From: Acidobacteria bacterium UBA2990 | Lineage (GTDB): Bacteria; Acidobacteriota; Vicinamibacteria; Vicinamibacterales; UBA8438 | Direction: 5' to 3' | Length of the DNA: 58,947 nucleotides | Assembly (NCBI GenBank): GCA_002347025.1 | Contig: DEAE01000019.1 | Span: 1 to 58,947 of the forward strand | In this document: piece after piece, positions 43,585-52,175 of the stretch | Layout: each line of letters starts with the position of its first letter | Numbering within the stretch: the first letter of the stretch is position 1 | Position numbers and translations under genes: made by a program | Notes under the pieces: generated by a model | The model's database searches: none | Seen by the model: only the letters and a program-made list of their open reading frames with translations | Told to the model about the DNA's origin: nothing

Positions 43585-44115
43585 TTAGGAATCAGTGAGG
43601 TCAGGAAATCCTGGCATGCCGCGATTCACCCGCGAGCGGCGACGTACAACGTTCGCGAAAGCCGTGGCTGATAGCACGATTTGGGAGTCGCGAAGGTCTG
43701 GAGCCCAGCCGGCTGCCAGAGCTCCAATGCCGTGGCAGAAGGTGCATCTACCCTTGAATTCCACTAGGCCGCCAAACTCCCTCGCACCTTGAAGGGCTAG
43801 TCCAGCATCGATCTCAAAGCCAGGTGCTTGGACAGGTTCAGGGACCATTGGGTCTGGGATCGAGGGTAGTTCAATGTCGCCATCTAAAGAAAAAGTGACG
43901 AGGCGGCGGAGGTGGACACCGTATCCACGTCAATTTGGTTCAACGGGCTGAAGCGCTGTTCGTTGTATGTGCCTCCAAATCCCAGCCAGTGTCGGCAAGC
44001 GATTGGTCTGACAATGCTGCGCCGTCGACCACAAGTGGTGGAGCCTGCAGGCCAAAGGCCCCGAGAGCAAGCTGTAGAAACGCTATGACGGGGCTAATTG
44101 GGGTAGCACTTTCAT
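43585..44115 (-). pseudogene. PQQ-dependent dehydrogenase collapsed by a large internal deletion
   Basis: A start at 44115 after GAGAGGA leads, through frame changes, into a signal-like stretch (S-P-V-I-A-F-L-Q-L-A-L-G-A-F-G). The typical N-terminus of PQQ-dependent dehydrogenases follows: W-L-G-F-G-G-T-Y-N-E-Q-R-F-S-P-L-N-Q-I. Within ~30 bases the sequence passes directly to the C-terminal part (L-V-T-F-S-L-D-G) and a cytochrome c tail with heme site C-T-F-C-H and axial-Met region R-G-M-P-G-F. The ~500-residue propeller between them is absent. Several frames are needed, so this is a dead gene. An intact but different quinoprotein lies at 50003. Confidence 0.8.
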
Positions 44116-44318
44116 TTGGTCCTCTCAATATGTCGCGACATGCTAATTGAGGTGCTCTATTGGCTGGCAGGAACCCACCGAGAAAGGATGGAGTAGGGTG
44201 CCGCATCAGGGAAGAAATAGTTCTAAAAATGATATCTTTTCTGCATCAGGGTATTTAGAGCTGCAGATATTCTCGTATCTGATTCATATGAGTATCTGAA
44301 TTCAAAGGAGACGCGGTC
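44116..44318. other. AT-rich promoter region with short direct repeat
   Basis: GTATCTGATTCA (44275-44286) is repeated as GTATCTGAATTCA (44292-44304), just upstream of the AAGGAG ribosome binding site of the gene at 44319. GCATCAGGG also occurs twice (near 44203 and 44243). The tandem motif could be an operator or two -10-like elements. Confidence 0.35.
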
Positions 44319-45089
44319 ATGGTGCAGAAAAGAACGATTGGGCTAATTGGCTTTGTTGCGGTGTTTTTTCTCTTGGGTGTGTCTGGCTATGGGCAGGATA
44401 TGCCATCGGGTGGTCTGGTGCGATTAGTTAACTGTTCCTTGAATGAAGGTACAACGATGGCTGAGGCTGTGAACTGGGCTAGGAACGCACCACGGGATGA
44501 CACAGACGCTAGTTTGATCTTTTTTCGGCAGGCGATCTTCACAGGGGCTTTCCAAGCTAGTAGCGACTTTACGATTGCATCCTACTATCCAAGTTATGGA
44601 GAAATGGTGAGTCGGGTCGGTGCGCGAGGAGCCCTCCCGCAAAACAGGGTTCGGCCCGGTAGGCGAGCAAGCGACCTATTTACTTGTGATCCGTCTAGCG
44701 CCCGGTTGAACAGGAGCCGCATTGTTAATCCAGACAGCGATGGTTTTTCGGGCGAAGGGACTTTAATGTCGAGCCGCCTATGCAGGTTGAATGAGGGTGC
44801 CTCTGTGGCTGATGCCTACGCGTTCGCCCAAGGAATCGCCAGAAATTTTGCTGCTGGCGGTGATAATTCGTTAATGCAGGTTGTTACACGCGAACACGGT
44901 CCGGTCGGCGAAAGGGTGGCCGGCAGAGGGGTGGCATTACTTACCGTACCGGCGACCCCGGAGGGGTTCGCATCGAGACGAGACCTGCAGGCGGGAGGCC
45001 TTAGGGCCCTTCAAGGGCTGACTCTTCCGATGGCTTGTGATTATCCTGCGATGTGGTTTACACATGCGGTGCATCGGGCTGGGAACTAA
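44319..45089 (+). CDS. Secreted protein with duplicated domain, unknown function
   Basis: The 256-residue protein has AAGGAG seven bases before the ATG and a signal peptide ending S-G-Y-G-Q. The mature part consists of two related halves. Half one has L-V-N-C-S-L-N-E-G-T-T-M-A-E-A-V and half two has S-R-L-C-R-L-N-E-G-A-S-V-A-D-A-Y, each followed by a helix and a beta strand. A Cys-Leu-Asn-Glu-Gly block starts each half. This looks like an internal duplication of a ferredoxin-like module. The single-domain protein at 14616 carries a similar C-x-I-N-P-G-E-G start. No family name is known to me. Confidence 0.7.
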   Translation: MVQKRTIGLIGFVAVFFLLGVSGYGQDMPSGGLVRLVNCSLNEGTTMAEAVNWARNAPRDDTDASLIFFRQAIFTGAFQASSDFTIASYYPSYGEMVSRVGARGALPQNRVRPGRRASDLFTCDPSSARLNRSRIVNPDSDGFSGEGTLMSSRLCRLNEGASVADAYAFAQGIARNFAAGGDNSLMQVVTREHGPVGERVAGRGVALLTVPATPEGFASRRDLQAGGLRALQGLTLPMACDYPAMWFTHAVHRAGN

Positions 45090-45120
45090 CTGTTTTCTGA
45101 GATTGTTGTCGAGCAGTTGG

Positions 45121-45150
45121 ACCAGCAGGCGGTCGCGCTCGCCTGCTGGT
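45121..45150. terminator. Perfect 11-bp hairpin
   Basis: ACCAGCAGGCG (45121-45131) and CGCCTGCTGGT (45140-45150) pair perfectly around an eight-base loop, 31 bases after the stop of the gene at 44319. There is no T-run, so it may be a 3'-end stabiliser or weak terminator. The rest of 45090-45397 holds no supported gene. Confidence 0.5.
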
Positions 45151-45397
45151 AACTTGGTAGAAAACTATATGGGTCAAGGTTGTAGGTGATGGCAGCTGAG
45201 AGGGTATGAAGCAAGAAGGTTCGTGCTATGCGGTCAACTTGTACGGGCCTGGGGTGTGGGACAGGTCGTCCAATCTCGTGATGCCAGGGACGAGGTGCCC
45301 ATCTTGGATTATCGGAGCGCCTTCCCGCTGTCACGAAGCCTGGCATCGCTCTAGAATTGGGTGTTTTGTTTTGAGGATTACTCGAAGGAGGTAGGAC

Positions 45398-45709
45398 ATG
45401 ATCACTAGCGTAGTTTCGATAACTTGCCACGACGGCAAACTCGGTGAAGGGATTGGTTGGGCTCTAAATGTGACGTCCTACCTTAATAAACAGTTCCCGG
45501 GTACAGAGATGGAAGTGGTCCGGAACGTTGGTGGGCCATTTTACGAAATACATCTGGTGAGTCGGTTTGAGTCCTTGGCGGTTTACGACGACCTGAAGAA
45601 GCGGAGTGAAGCCGATGACGGTTATCAGAAGTTGGTTAACGAGGCCCGTGACCAAGGGTTGTTTATAGGAAGTGGCATCACTGAGCGGCTGTACGAGAGG
45701 GTGTCTTAA
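45398..45709 (+). CDS. Small dimeric alpha/beta-barrel-like cytoplasmic protein
   Basis: The 103-residue protein is preceded by a strong AAGGAGG site. It begins I-T-S-V-V-S-I-T-C-H-D-G-K-L-G-E-G-I-G-W and has V-V-R-N-V-G-G-P-F-Y-E-I-H-L-V-S-R-F-E-S, then a helical C-terminus. The order strand, helix, two strands, helix is that of stress-responsive A/B-barrel or NIPSNAP-like proteins. No signal peptide is present. The function is unknown. Confidence 0.65.
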   Translation: MITSVVSITCHDGKLGEGIGWALNVTSYLNKQFPGTEMEVVRNVGGPFYEIHLVSRFESLAVYDDLKKRSEADDGYQKLVNEARDQGLFIGSGITERLYERVS

Positions 45710-45820
45710 AACTTCCTAGGCCCATGTGCTTCGAGGTGTATTTTGGGTGCTTGGTGAAGGTTGTAGTGCGGTAATAGTGGAACTGGATGTCGGTCAGGGA
45801 TTCCTTTAAATGGTGGGGCG

Positions 45821-46855
45821 ATGAAAAGACGGACGCGTGAAACGGCCAGACTACACACCGTTATTGATATTCCAAGGCGGGAGTTCATCAGCTCGTTCAT
45901 GGCCGTTCCCGCTCTGGTACCTATCGCCGAATTTGGTCGTTCCCAGATTTCTGTTGAGGACCCATTGCCGGTGCGGGTGAGCACCCTGAACCATGTGAGT
46001 TTTGGGTGCGCCGATCTTCCCCGTACGGTGGCCTGGTACGAACGAGTTCTCGGGTTGCCTCGACATGCGTTCCAAGATTATTCAGGGGGCCTGACGGTTC
46101 TCCGTGTGGGAACCGACCCGCCGGCTTACATGGCTTTGTCACAACTGTCTCCAGATGGTGTGAATTCCCCTCCAACGCGGCGTCCACATTTTTGTTGGGG
46201 TATTCCAGATTTTAATGTCCACAGAATCTTGGCTGCTCTAGCTGAGATGCGTTCACCAGCACGTTCTGTTTTGCGGGAAGGGACGACGATCAACGGCGTG
46301 AACTTCGATGGGCCTGACGGTGCTCCACTCCAGTTCAATCCGGTGGTTGCTTGTGGCGGGATGGGTTTTTTGGGAGAGGTGTGCGACCGATCGGCTGAGG
46401 CCGTGCGGCAACCCGGTGACCCGCCTCCAGTCCAAGTGCAGACCCTCAACCATATCAAGTACTTTGTGACCGATCTTCAGCACTCACTTGAGTGGTATCA
46501 GAAGTTGACTGACATGAGGGTTGTGGTCTATCAGGAATTGGCAGAGGGACCTCGAACAGCAGGCTATGAAGGCCTGCCCATTCCGGTACTTCAGGTCGGG
46601 ACGGGGCCCCAACATCTAGCCTTGGTCGAAGGTACCGGACCGGAGTCATTTCGGTTACACGTTGGGTTTGGCGTGGAAGAGTTCGAACCGGAGCGCGTGA
46701 TGGCAAGACTTGTCCAACACGGGGTCACAGCTCAGTTGAGAATGCGCGAAGGGGTTACACCGGAGATTTTGGTGGATGCCCCAGATGGCGTCAGAGTTCA
46801 GCTGCAAGATGTCAGCTACTGCGGAGGCAGAGGGCCACTAGGCAACCTTTATTAG
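45821..46855 (+). CDS. Tat-exported two-domain VOC (glyoxalase-fold) protein
   Basis: The 344-residue protein has a Tat-like signal (P-R-R-E-F-I-S-S-F-M). Two vicinal-oxygen-chelate modules follow. The first starts S-T-L-N-H-V-S-F-G-C-A-D-L-P-R-T-V-A-W-Y and the second Q-T-L-N-H-I-K-Y-F-V-T-D-L-Q-H-S-L-E-W-Y. Each has the opening His and Tyr seen in VOC metal sites and later Gln-rich strands (P-L-Q-F-N-P-V and V-R-V-Q-L-Q-D-V). A metal-dependent lyase or dioxygenase role is possible. Substrate is not known. It stands alone between two small soluble-protein genes. Confidence 0.82.
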   Translation: MKRRTRETARLHTVIDIPRREFISSFMAVPALVPIAEFGRSQISVEDPLPVRVSTLNHVSFGCADLPRTVAWYERVLGLPRHAFQDYSGGLTVLRVGTDPPAYMALSQLSPDGVNSPPTRRPHFCWGIPDFNVHRILAALAEMRSPARSVLREGTTINGVNFDGPDGAPLQFNPVVACGGMGFLGEVCDRSAEAVRQPGDPPPVQVQTLNHIKYFVTDLQHSLEWYQKLTDMRVVVYQELAEGPRTAGYEGLPIPVLQVGTGPQHLALVEGTGPESFRLHVGFGVEEFEPERVMARLVQHGVTAQLRMREGVTPEILVDAPDGVRVQLQDVSYCGGRGPLGNLY

Positions 46856-46964
46856 GCGACCGTCTGCCGTAATTTGACTGGGTCGGTTGGTGTCTGTGCA
46901 CTGTTTTCGATCCAGATATGGAATGATGTAGATGAAAATTGTTTCTCGTGAAGGAGAATAAGTG

Positions 46965-47246
46965 ATGTTGTACATGATGGAGTGGAAAATCAAACCAGGT
47001 TGTTTCGAAAAGGCCCATTCTAAATTTCATGAAGCAGGTGCTCCCATGCCTGAGGGATCGAGGTTGGTGGGTCGCTGGCACGCTCCCGGTTCGGTTAACG
47101 GATGGCTGGTAGTGGAAACGGATAACCCGGAAACTGTTTATATTCATGCGGCCGAATGGGGTGAGTTGATCGAATGGGACACTACCCCGGTGTTTCCAGA
47201 TGAACAGGCAGGCCCTGCAAGCTTGGCTGCGCGTGAGAGGGGCTAG
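46965..47246 (+). CDS. DUF3303-like small cytoplasmic protein
   Basis: The ATG at 46965 has AAGGAG eight bases upstream; the GTG one codon earlier is less likely. The 93-residue protein begins M-L-Y-M-M-E-W-K-I-K-P-G and contains L-V-G-R-W-H-A-P-G-S-V-N-G-W-L-V-V-E-T-D and W-G-E-L-I-E-W-D-T-T-P-V, typical of DUF3303. It is a distant paralogue of the gene at 5372. No signal peptide is present. The function is unknown. Confidence 0.75.
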   Translation: MLYMMEWKIKPGCFEKAHSKFHEAGAPMPEGSRLVGRWHAPGSVNGWLVVETDNPETVYIHAAEWGELIEWDTTPVFPDEQAGPASLAARERG

Positions 47247-47370
47247 GATGCCGTAATGACTTAGAAGCGGAAATGGACTGGGATGCTGCTTTGAGAGTGT
47301 TGGGGTCCAGTAGACTGCTTTGTCGTAGCCGAATCAGTTTGTTCACGGAGACAGAGGAGGTTGGTACATT

Positions 47371-47407
47371 GAACGACCCAGTTCTCACATCGGGTGCTGG
47401 GTCGTTC
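47371..47407 (+). terminator. Perfect 11-bp terminator-like hairpin
   Basis: GAACGACCCAG (47371-47381) and CTGGGTCGTTC (47397-47407) pair perfectly with a 15-base loop. No long T-run follows. It lies 125 bases after the DUF3303 gene and before the lipoprotein gene at 47572. Confidence 0.55.
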
Positions 47408-47571
47408 GTCTGTACTCAGGTGTCATGCTTCTGGTGGTATGACACAGGGGCTAGGTGAGTCTATCCGCTCTTTGACGGCTCGGCCCGTCTGGTTCTTGGT
47501 GTTGTCAGAAGGCGAGGTTCTTGTCTACTTGGAATGAGAGGCCAGACATCACTGAAACTGGAACGAAGACG

Positions 47572-48015
47572 ATGAATTGTTGCCAAATGGTCGCGATCGG
47601 GTTGGCCGTGGCTATTGCGGTTGTGTCTGCTGGGTGCGAGGATGGAGGCCTGTTCGGACCTTCCACTTCTGTGGCGGGCACATGGCACGGAACGTTCATC
47701 TTTTCAAATGGCACCAGTGAGGTGACAGCGACCCTGTCGAACGTGGGAAAAGATCAGATCGCTGGTAGTTTCACAGGAAGGCGTTCGGGCGGACTGCCGG
47801 GAGCAGGCAGTGGCCCTGATGGAGGTTCGATAGTGGGCAGTGTGGCTACCGGAACAAGTGAGTGGCCGACTGCAACACTGACCTTTGAATCAATAGAATA
47901 TTGTCACTGGACTCTCACCGCAGTGCTCGACAAGGACACCATGGCTGGTACATGGTCTACGGTGTCAGGGTGCGCTGTCCCATCCAGTGGGTCGGCGACG
48001 CTGATCCGGTCTTGA
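47572..48015 (+). CDS. Small lipoprotein with beta-rich domain
   Basis: The likely start is the ATG at 47572, giving M-N-C-C-Q-M-V-A-I-G-L and a lipobox V-S-A-G-C. The ~125-residue mature part has V-A-G-T-W-H-G-T-F-I-F, V-T-A-T-L-S-N-V, I-A-G-S-F-T-G-R-R-S-G and M-A-G-T-W-S-T. These G-T-W and I-A-G-S-F strands suggest an immunoglobulin-like or up-and-down barrel. Two Cys (E-Y-C-H and G-C-A-V) may pair. The ribosome binding site is weak. Function is not recognised. Confidence 0.65.
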   Translation: MNCCQMVAIGLAVAIAVVSAGCEDGGLFGPSTSVAGTWHGTFIFSNGTSEVTATLSNVGKDQIAGSFTGRRSGGLPGAGSGPDGGSIVGSVATGTSEWPTATLTFESIEYCHWTLTAVLDKDTMAGTWSTVSGCAVPSSGSATLIRS

Positions 48016-48109
48016 AATTTTGACTGTTGGCGCCAGACCGGTGATGGCAGCAGACTCCACTTGGTTGGGTATCATTGCGATCTGAGACAGACCAAGGGAG
48101 GAATCCTCT

Positions 48110-49147
48110 ATGTTGACCTCAAAAAAAATATGGGTGGCAGTGAATATCCTGATTATCGGGGTAGTGGGTTGGCCTATGGTGGCTATTGCCCAAGTCGAAC
48201 GGGTTGCCGACCCTGCTTGGACGACGCCACGAACCTCTGACGGACAACCAGACCTACAGGGCTTGTGGGGAAATAAGACCATCACCCCAACGGAGCGACC
48301 GGACGCTGCGGAAGGAAGAGCGTTCCTGACTGATGAAGAGATGGCAGCGGCCAATCAGCAACGGAGGTTGTCCCTGCAGGCCCAGGATGACGCCCCAGCG
48401 CAAAGGACGACGACCGGCGGCCGACTTGGCGCCTATGGCAGCTATTGGCTTGATTCTGGAGACACTGTGTTGTCGACGGGCCAAACCTCACTGGTCGTTG
48501 ACCCACCCGACGGTCGAGCTCCGATTAAAGGGTGGGCGCTGGAGGCAAGAGCCTTCAGCCTTGAGAAAGAGGGCGACCATTATCGATACCTGAGTACCCT
48601 AGACCGATGTCTGTCTAGGGGCGTTCCGGGATCAATGTTGCCGGCGGGCTACAACAACACCCACCGTATTGTGCAGACGGCGGACTATATCGTTCTTCAG
48701 CACGAGATGATCCACGATTTGCGAATCATTCCCTTGTCAGACCACCCTCATGTTGATGATCGCATCGGCTTGTGGATGGGCGACGCACGTGCTCACTGGG
48801 AAGGTGAGGTGTTGGTGGTGGAAACTGAGAATTTCCACAACCGGGGTTGGATTGCAACCAGCGGTGCAGGTCGACGTTTGAAGGGCATCCCGACGAGTGG
48901 GGCAATGCGGGTAGTCGAGAGATACGAAAGGGTGTCCGAAATCACGATTATGTGGACGGTGACTATCGATGACCCCAACGTTTATAGCCGGCCGTGGACA
49001 ATTTCGATACCGCTAACGGCTGAACCAGACTACATCATTTACGAGTACGCTTGCCACGAGGGGAACTATGCTATTCCCAATATTCTCGCGGGTGCGAGGA
49101 TGGAAGAGGCGTTAGCGGATCGGAGGAACCAAGAGGGTCAGCCGTAG
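48110..49147 (+). CDS. Secreted PDLQG/CHEGN-family protein, copy 6
   Basis: The 345-residue protein follows GGGAGGA and has a signal peptide ending V-A-I-A-Q. Blocks are Q-P-D-L-Q-G-L-W (46-53), T-I-T-P-T-E-R-P, T-S-L-V-V-D-P-P-D-G-R-A-P, D-R-C-L-S-R-G, I-V-Q-T-A-D-Y-I-V-L, H-D-L-R-I-I-P-L, G-D-A-R-A-H-W-E-G-E-V-L-V-V-E-T-E-N-F, V-V-E-R-Y and Y-A-C-H-E-G-N-Y-A-I. It stands alone upstream of DUF1330, 180 bases apart. No function is known. Confidence 0.88.
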   Translation: MLTSKKIWVAVNILIIGVVGWPMVAIAQVERVADPAWTTPRTSDGQPDLQGLWGNKTITPTERPDAAEGRAFLTDEEMAAANQQRRLSLQAQDDAPAQRTTTGGRLGAYGSYWLDSGDTVLSTGQTSLVVDPPDGRAPIKGWALEARAFSLEKEGDHYRYLSTLDRCLSRGVPGSMLPAGYNNTHRIVQTADYIVLQHEMIHDLRIIPLSDHPHVDDRIGLWMGDARAHWEGEVLVVETENFHNRGWIATSGAGRRLKGIPTSGAMRVVERYERVSEITIMWTVTIDDPNVYSRPWTISIPLTAEPDYIIYEYACHEGNYAIPNILAGARMEEALADRRNQEGQP

Positions 49148-49326
49148 GTTTGAAGCGTCTGTCTCGGCCCGGGCTTGGTGGCAGGTAGAAGAATAGAGGC
49201 TCTCGACTTCGATAAGACACCTCACTGGTCGTTAATTTATCGAGGGGATTGCAGGCCTTGAAAAAACGCCCGCACAGATCGCCTGCAATTGGTTGACTCA
49301 ATTTATGGAATCGAAGGGAGTGAAGG

Positions 49327-49680
49327 ATGCGTAGAGTATTTCTATTGTCTGTTCTGGCTTTGGGGATGTCGGTATCGTCATTTGCGCAAGAGCCACCCGC
49401 CTATATCGTCGCCAAGCTGACGATTACGGATCAAGAAGTATATGGAGACTACCGGGCTGGCTTCGGTGCGGTGTTTCAGCAGTTTGGAGGTGAGGTGGTC
49501 GCTGCCAGTGGAAACCCGACGGTCCTAGAAGGTGAGTGGGAGGCGACTACGACAGTGATCATCCGCTTCGAGTCCAGGGCCGAAGCTCTGGCTTGGTACA
49601 ACTCCGATGACTACCAGGAACTTATCCGGATCCGTCAGTCAGCCTCTACAGGCGAACTGGTTCTGCTTGATGGGCGGTAG
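49327..49680 (+). CDS. DUF1330 family secreted protein
   Basis: The 117-residue protein follows GAAGGGAG and has a signal peptide ending S-S-F-A-Q. The mature domain reads P-A-Y-I-V-A-K-L-T-I-T-D-Q-E-V-Y, Y-R-A-G-F-G-A-V-F-Q-Q-F-G-G, V-I-I-R-F-E-S-R-A-E-A-L-A-W-Y-N-S-D-D-Y, the whole DUF1330 ferredoxin-like fold with its W-Y-x-S-x-x-Y block. Most DUF1330 proteins are cytoplasmic, so an exported one is less common. The function is unknown. Confidence 0.85.
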   Translation: MRRVFLLSVLALGMSVSSFAQEPPAYIVAKLTITDQEVYGDYRAGFGAVFQQFGGEVVAASGNPTVLEGEWEATTTVIIRFESRAEALAWYNSDDYQELIRIRQSASTGELVLLDGR

Positions 49681-50002
49681 CCGCCGCCATCACATGTGGG
49701 TCCAAACGTTGGGCTCTCGCCGGGTGTGGCGTAACTGAGAAGGTGAATTGGCTAGGTATTCTACGGTGGCAAGGAGCAAGCTAAAGGTTTCAGGGGACCA
49801 TGGATTTGGCAGCTGGACCGGTGGGCTTTTGACAACGAACTGGAGTTCTGATGAACGTTGCCGGGAAACTGGGCGTAAGGTTCAAACTTGCCGGACAGGT
49901 TCGTTCACCCGGGACGGTTGTAGGGTTCCGGCAGCCTAGACTTGTCCGGAGGGTAGTTCTAGAGCACTTCGACTCGACCGTTGGCACCAAAGGGGGATGA
50001 GA
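49681..50002. other. Intergenic region, possible decayed coding sequence
   Basis: About 320 bases. A stretch at ~49758-49850 translates to W-I-W-Q-L-D-R-W-A-F-D-N-E-L-E-F, which looks protein-like but has no start and ends in stops. I cannot name a family. AGGGGG at 49991-49996 serves the dehydrogenase start at 50003. Confidence 0.3.
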
Positions 50003-51994
50003 ATGTCACTGGAGCGTTTTGCGTTCGTGCTGAGAATATTGTTGGTGATTTCAATAGTGCTCGCTACCAACTTGCCTGTGTCCGCACAGCGAGGTGCTGA
50101 GGGCGGTGAATGGCGAGGGTATGGCGGGGATTTTGGTAGCACGAAGTACTCACCACTTGATCAGATTAATCGGGATAACGTCGCTGATCTTGAAATTGCG
50201 TGGCGGTGGAAAACGGACAATTTTGGTCCACGGCTTGATTTCAATTACCAGGCTACTCCATTGATGATTGGGGGCGTGCTCTATACGACGGCGGGCTGGA
50301 GACGGAACGTGGTCGCCATCGACGGTGCTAGTGGGGAAACTCTCTGGATGTATCGATATGAAGAGGGCGACCGTGGGGCTCGGGCTCCGGTTCGGGCCAG
50401 TTCTGGTCGAGGTGTAGCTTACTGGACGGATGACGAAAAAGAGGAACGGATCATTCACGTCACCAAGGGTTATCATCTCGTTGCACTGGATGCAGAGACC
50501 GGCCGGCCGATAACAACCTTTGGCGATGCTGGGATTGTCGACCTTTACGACGGCTTGACTGACGGCCTGGAGAGACCCACCGTCGAGGATGGTCAGATCG
50601 GTCTGAATTCACCCGCTATCGTGGTGGGGGATGTGATCGTAGTGGGGGCCGCATTACGGGCTACGGCTCCAGCCCCCGAATTTGTAGCCGGGTTTGTTCG
50701 TGGGTTTGACGTCAGAACTGGTGAGCAGCTGTGGATATTTCACACAATTCCCCAGCCCGGTGAATTCGGTAATGACACCTGGGAAAACGACTCCTGGCGC
50801 TATAGTGGGAACACTGGCGTGTGGGCTCCGATGTCGGCTGATCAAGATTTGGGCTATGTCTACCTCCCGGTCGAGACCCCGACGAACGACCTCTACGGCG
50901 GTCACCGACCGGGGGATAATCTGTTTGCTGAGAGTCTTGTGTGTCTGGATGCCCAGACCGGCGAGCGTATTTGGCACTTTCAGTTTGTACACCACGGCAT
51001 CTGGGACTATGACATCCCAACAGCTCCAACTTTGGTCGACATCGTGGTTGACGGCCGACCGGTGAAGGCGGTCGCTCAGATCACCAAACAGGCGTTTACC
51101 TACGTGTTCGATAGGGTAACGGGTGAGCCAGTGTGGCCCATTGAAGAGCGCCCGGTGCCTCAGTCAGGTGTCCCAGGAGAGCAAGCTTCCCCGACGCAGC
51201 CATTTCCGACACGCCCAGCTCCGTTTGATCGTCAAGGGGTGGCAGGCGACGACCTATTGGACTTCACCCCGGAATTGAACGCGGAGGCGAGGCGAATAGC
51301 CTCTGAATATCAGTTGGGGCCTATTTTTACCCCACCGATTCTGGCCGGTGCGAATGGTCTTCATGGTCTACTGATGCTGCCCCAGATGACGGGAGGGGCA
51401 AACTGGCAAGGTGGGGCAGTGGATGCAGAGACAGGTGTGCTTTACGTTGCATCTGTTACGAATCCTACAGTAGCGGGGTTGACCAATGATCCCGGTCGTT
51501 CAAGCATGAATTATATCGGTGGAGGAACCAGGCGGCGGGGCTCGGCTAGGCAGGGATGTGGCGAAATCGGTCCGCTTGGCCTCCCTTTGATCAAGCCTCC
51601 CTGGGGAAGGATTACAGCCATCGACCTGAATACCGGGGACCACCTCTGGATGATTGCGAACGGTGACACCCCTGACTGCGTGAAGAACCACCCGGCACTG
51701 AGTGGACTTGAGATTCCGCGGACAGGGAAGCCGGAACGGAGCGGTATTCTGGTGACCAAGTCTTTGCTATTTGCCGGTGAGGGTGGCGGCCTTTTTGCCA
51801 CTCCGACCTGGGCGGGAGGACCGATGTTCTACGCCTATGATAAACAGACGGGTGAGACGATCTGGGAGGTGGAACTCCCGAAGCGGCAGAGTGGTGTCCC
51901 CATGACCTATATGACTGGCGGTAAGCAATACATTGTGATGGCAGCCAGTAATCGGGGAGAGCCGGCCGAGCTTATTGCTTTGGCATTGCCTTAG
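50003..51994 (+). CDS. PQQ-dependent dehydrogenase, membrane/periplasmic quinoprotein
   Basis: The ATG at 50003 lies six bases after AGGGGG; an in-frame ATG at 49997 is the alternative. The 663-residue protein has a signal anchor (F-V-L-R-I-L-L-V-I-S-I-V-L-A-T). It starts as a type I quinoprotein dehydrogenase, G-E-W-R-G-Y-G-G-D-F-G-S-T-K-Y-S-P-L, and shows eight-bladed propeller repeats with A-x-D-x-x-T-G-x-x-x-W. It has Q-F-V-H-H-G-I-W-D-Y-D and G-G-A-N-W-Q-G-G-A-V-D, as in the glucose/quinate-dehydrogenase branch. No C-terminal cytochrome is present. It should oxidise a sugar or alcohol in the periplasm; the cofactor genes are not in this window. Confidence 0.92.
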   Translation: MSLERFAFVLRILLVISIVLATNLPVSAQRGAEGGEWRGYGGDFGSTKYSPLDQINRDNVADLEIAWRWKTDNFGPRLDFNYQATPLMIGGVLYTTAGWRRNVVAIDGASGETLWMYRYEEGDRGARAPVRASSGRGVAYWTDDEKEERIIHVTKGYHLVALDAETGRPITTFGDAGIVDLYDGLTDGLERPTVEDGQIGLNSPAIVVGDVIVVGAALRATAPAPEFVAGFVRGFDVRTGEQLWIFHTIPQPGEFGNDTWENDSWRYSGNTGVWAPMSADQDLGYVYLPVETPTNDLYGGHRPGDNLFAESLVCLDAQTGERIWHFQFVHHGIWDYDIPTAPTLVDIVVDGRPVKAVAQITKQAFTYVFDRVTGEPVWPIEERPVPQSGVPGEQASPTQPFPTRPAPFDRQGVAGDDLLDFTPELNAEARRIASEYQLGPIFTPPILAGANGLHGLLMLPQMTGGANWQGGAVDAETGVLYVASVTNPTVAGLTNDPGRSSMNYIGGGTRRRGSARQGCGEIGPLGLPLIKPPWGRITAIDLNTGDHLWMIANGDTPDCVKNHPALSGLEIPRTGKPERSGILVTKSLLFAGEGGGLFATPTWAGGPMFYAYDKQTGETIWEVELPKRQSGVPMTYMTGGKQYIVMAASNRGEPAELIALALP

Positions 51995-52013
51995 GGGAGT
52001 GTGTCGGGAAAAG

Positions 52014-52045
52014 GCGGAAGCGCCCTTTTAGAAGGACGCTTCCGC
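52014..52045. terminator. Nested hairpin between convergent genes
   Basis: GCGGAAGCG (52014-52022) pairs perfectly with CGCTTCCGC (52037-52045); inside it CCTT pairs with AAGG. It lies between the dehydrogenase (+) and the NTF2-like gene (-) and probably ends both transcripts. No strong T-run follows. Confidence 0.6.
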
Positions 52046-52175
52046 TGAGACTCAGCGATGCGTGAACTACACCCGGAATTGTATTGATCTCCAAGGTGCG
52101 GGTGCTGCAGTTAAGTTCAACATTGCCGATGTGGTTCCCCGTTCCTGCAGGACTGGTGGTCAACGAACTGGTGGT

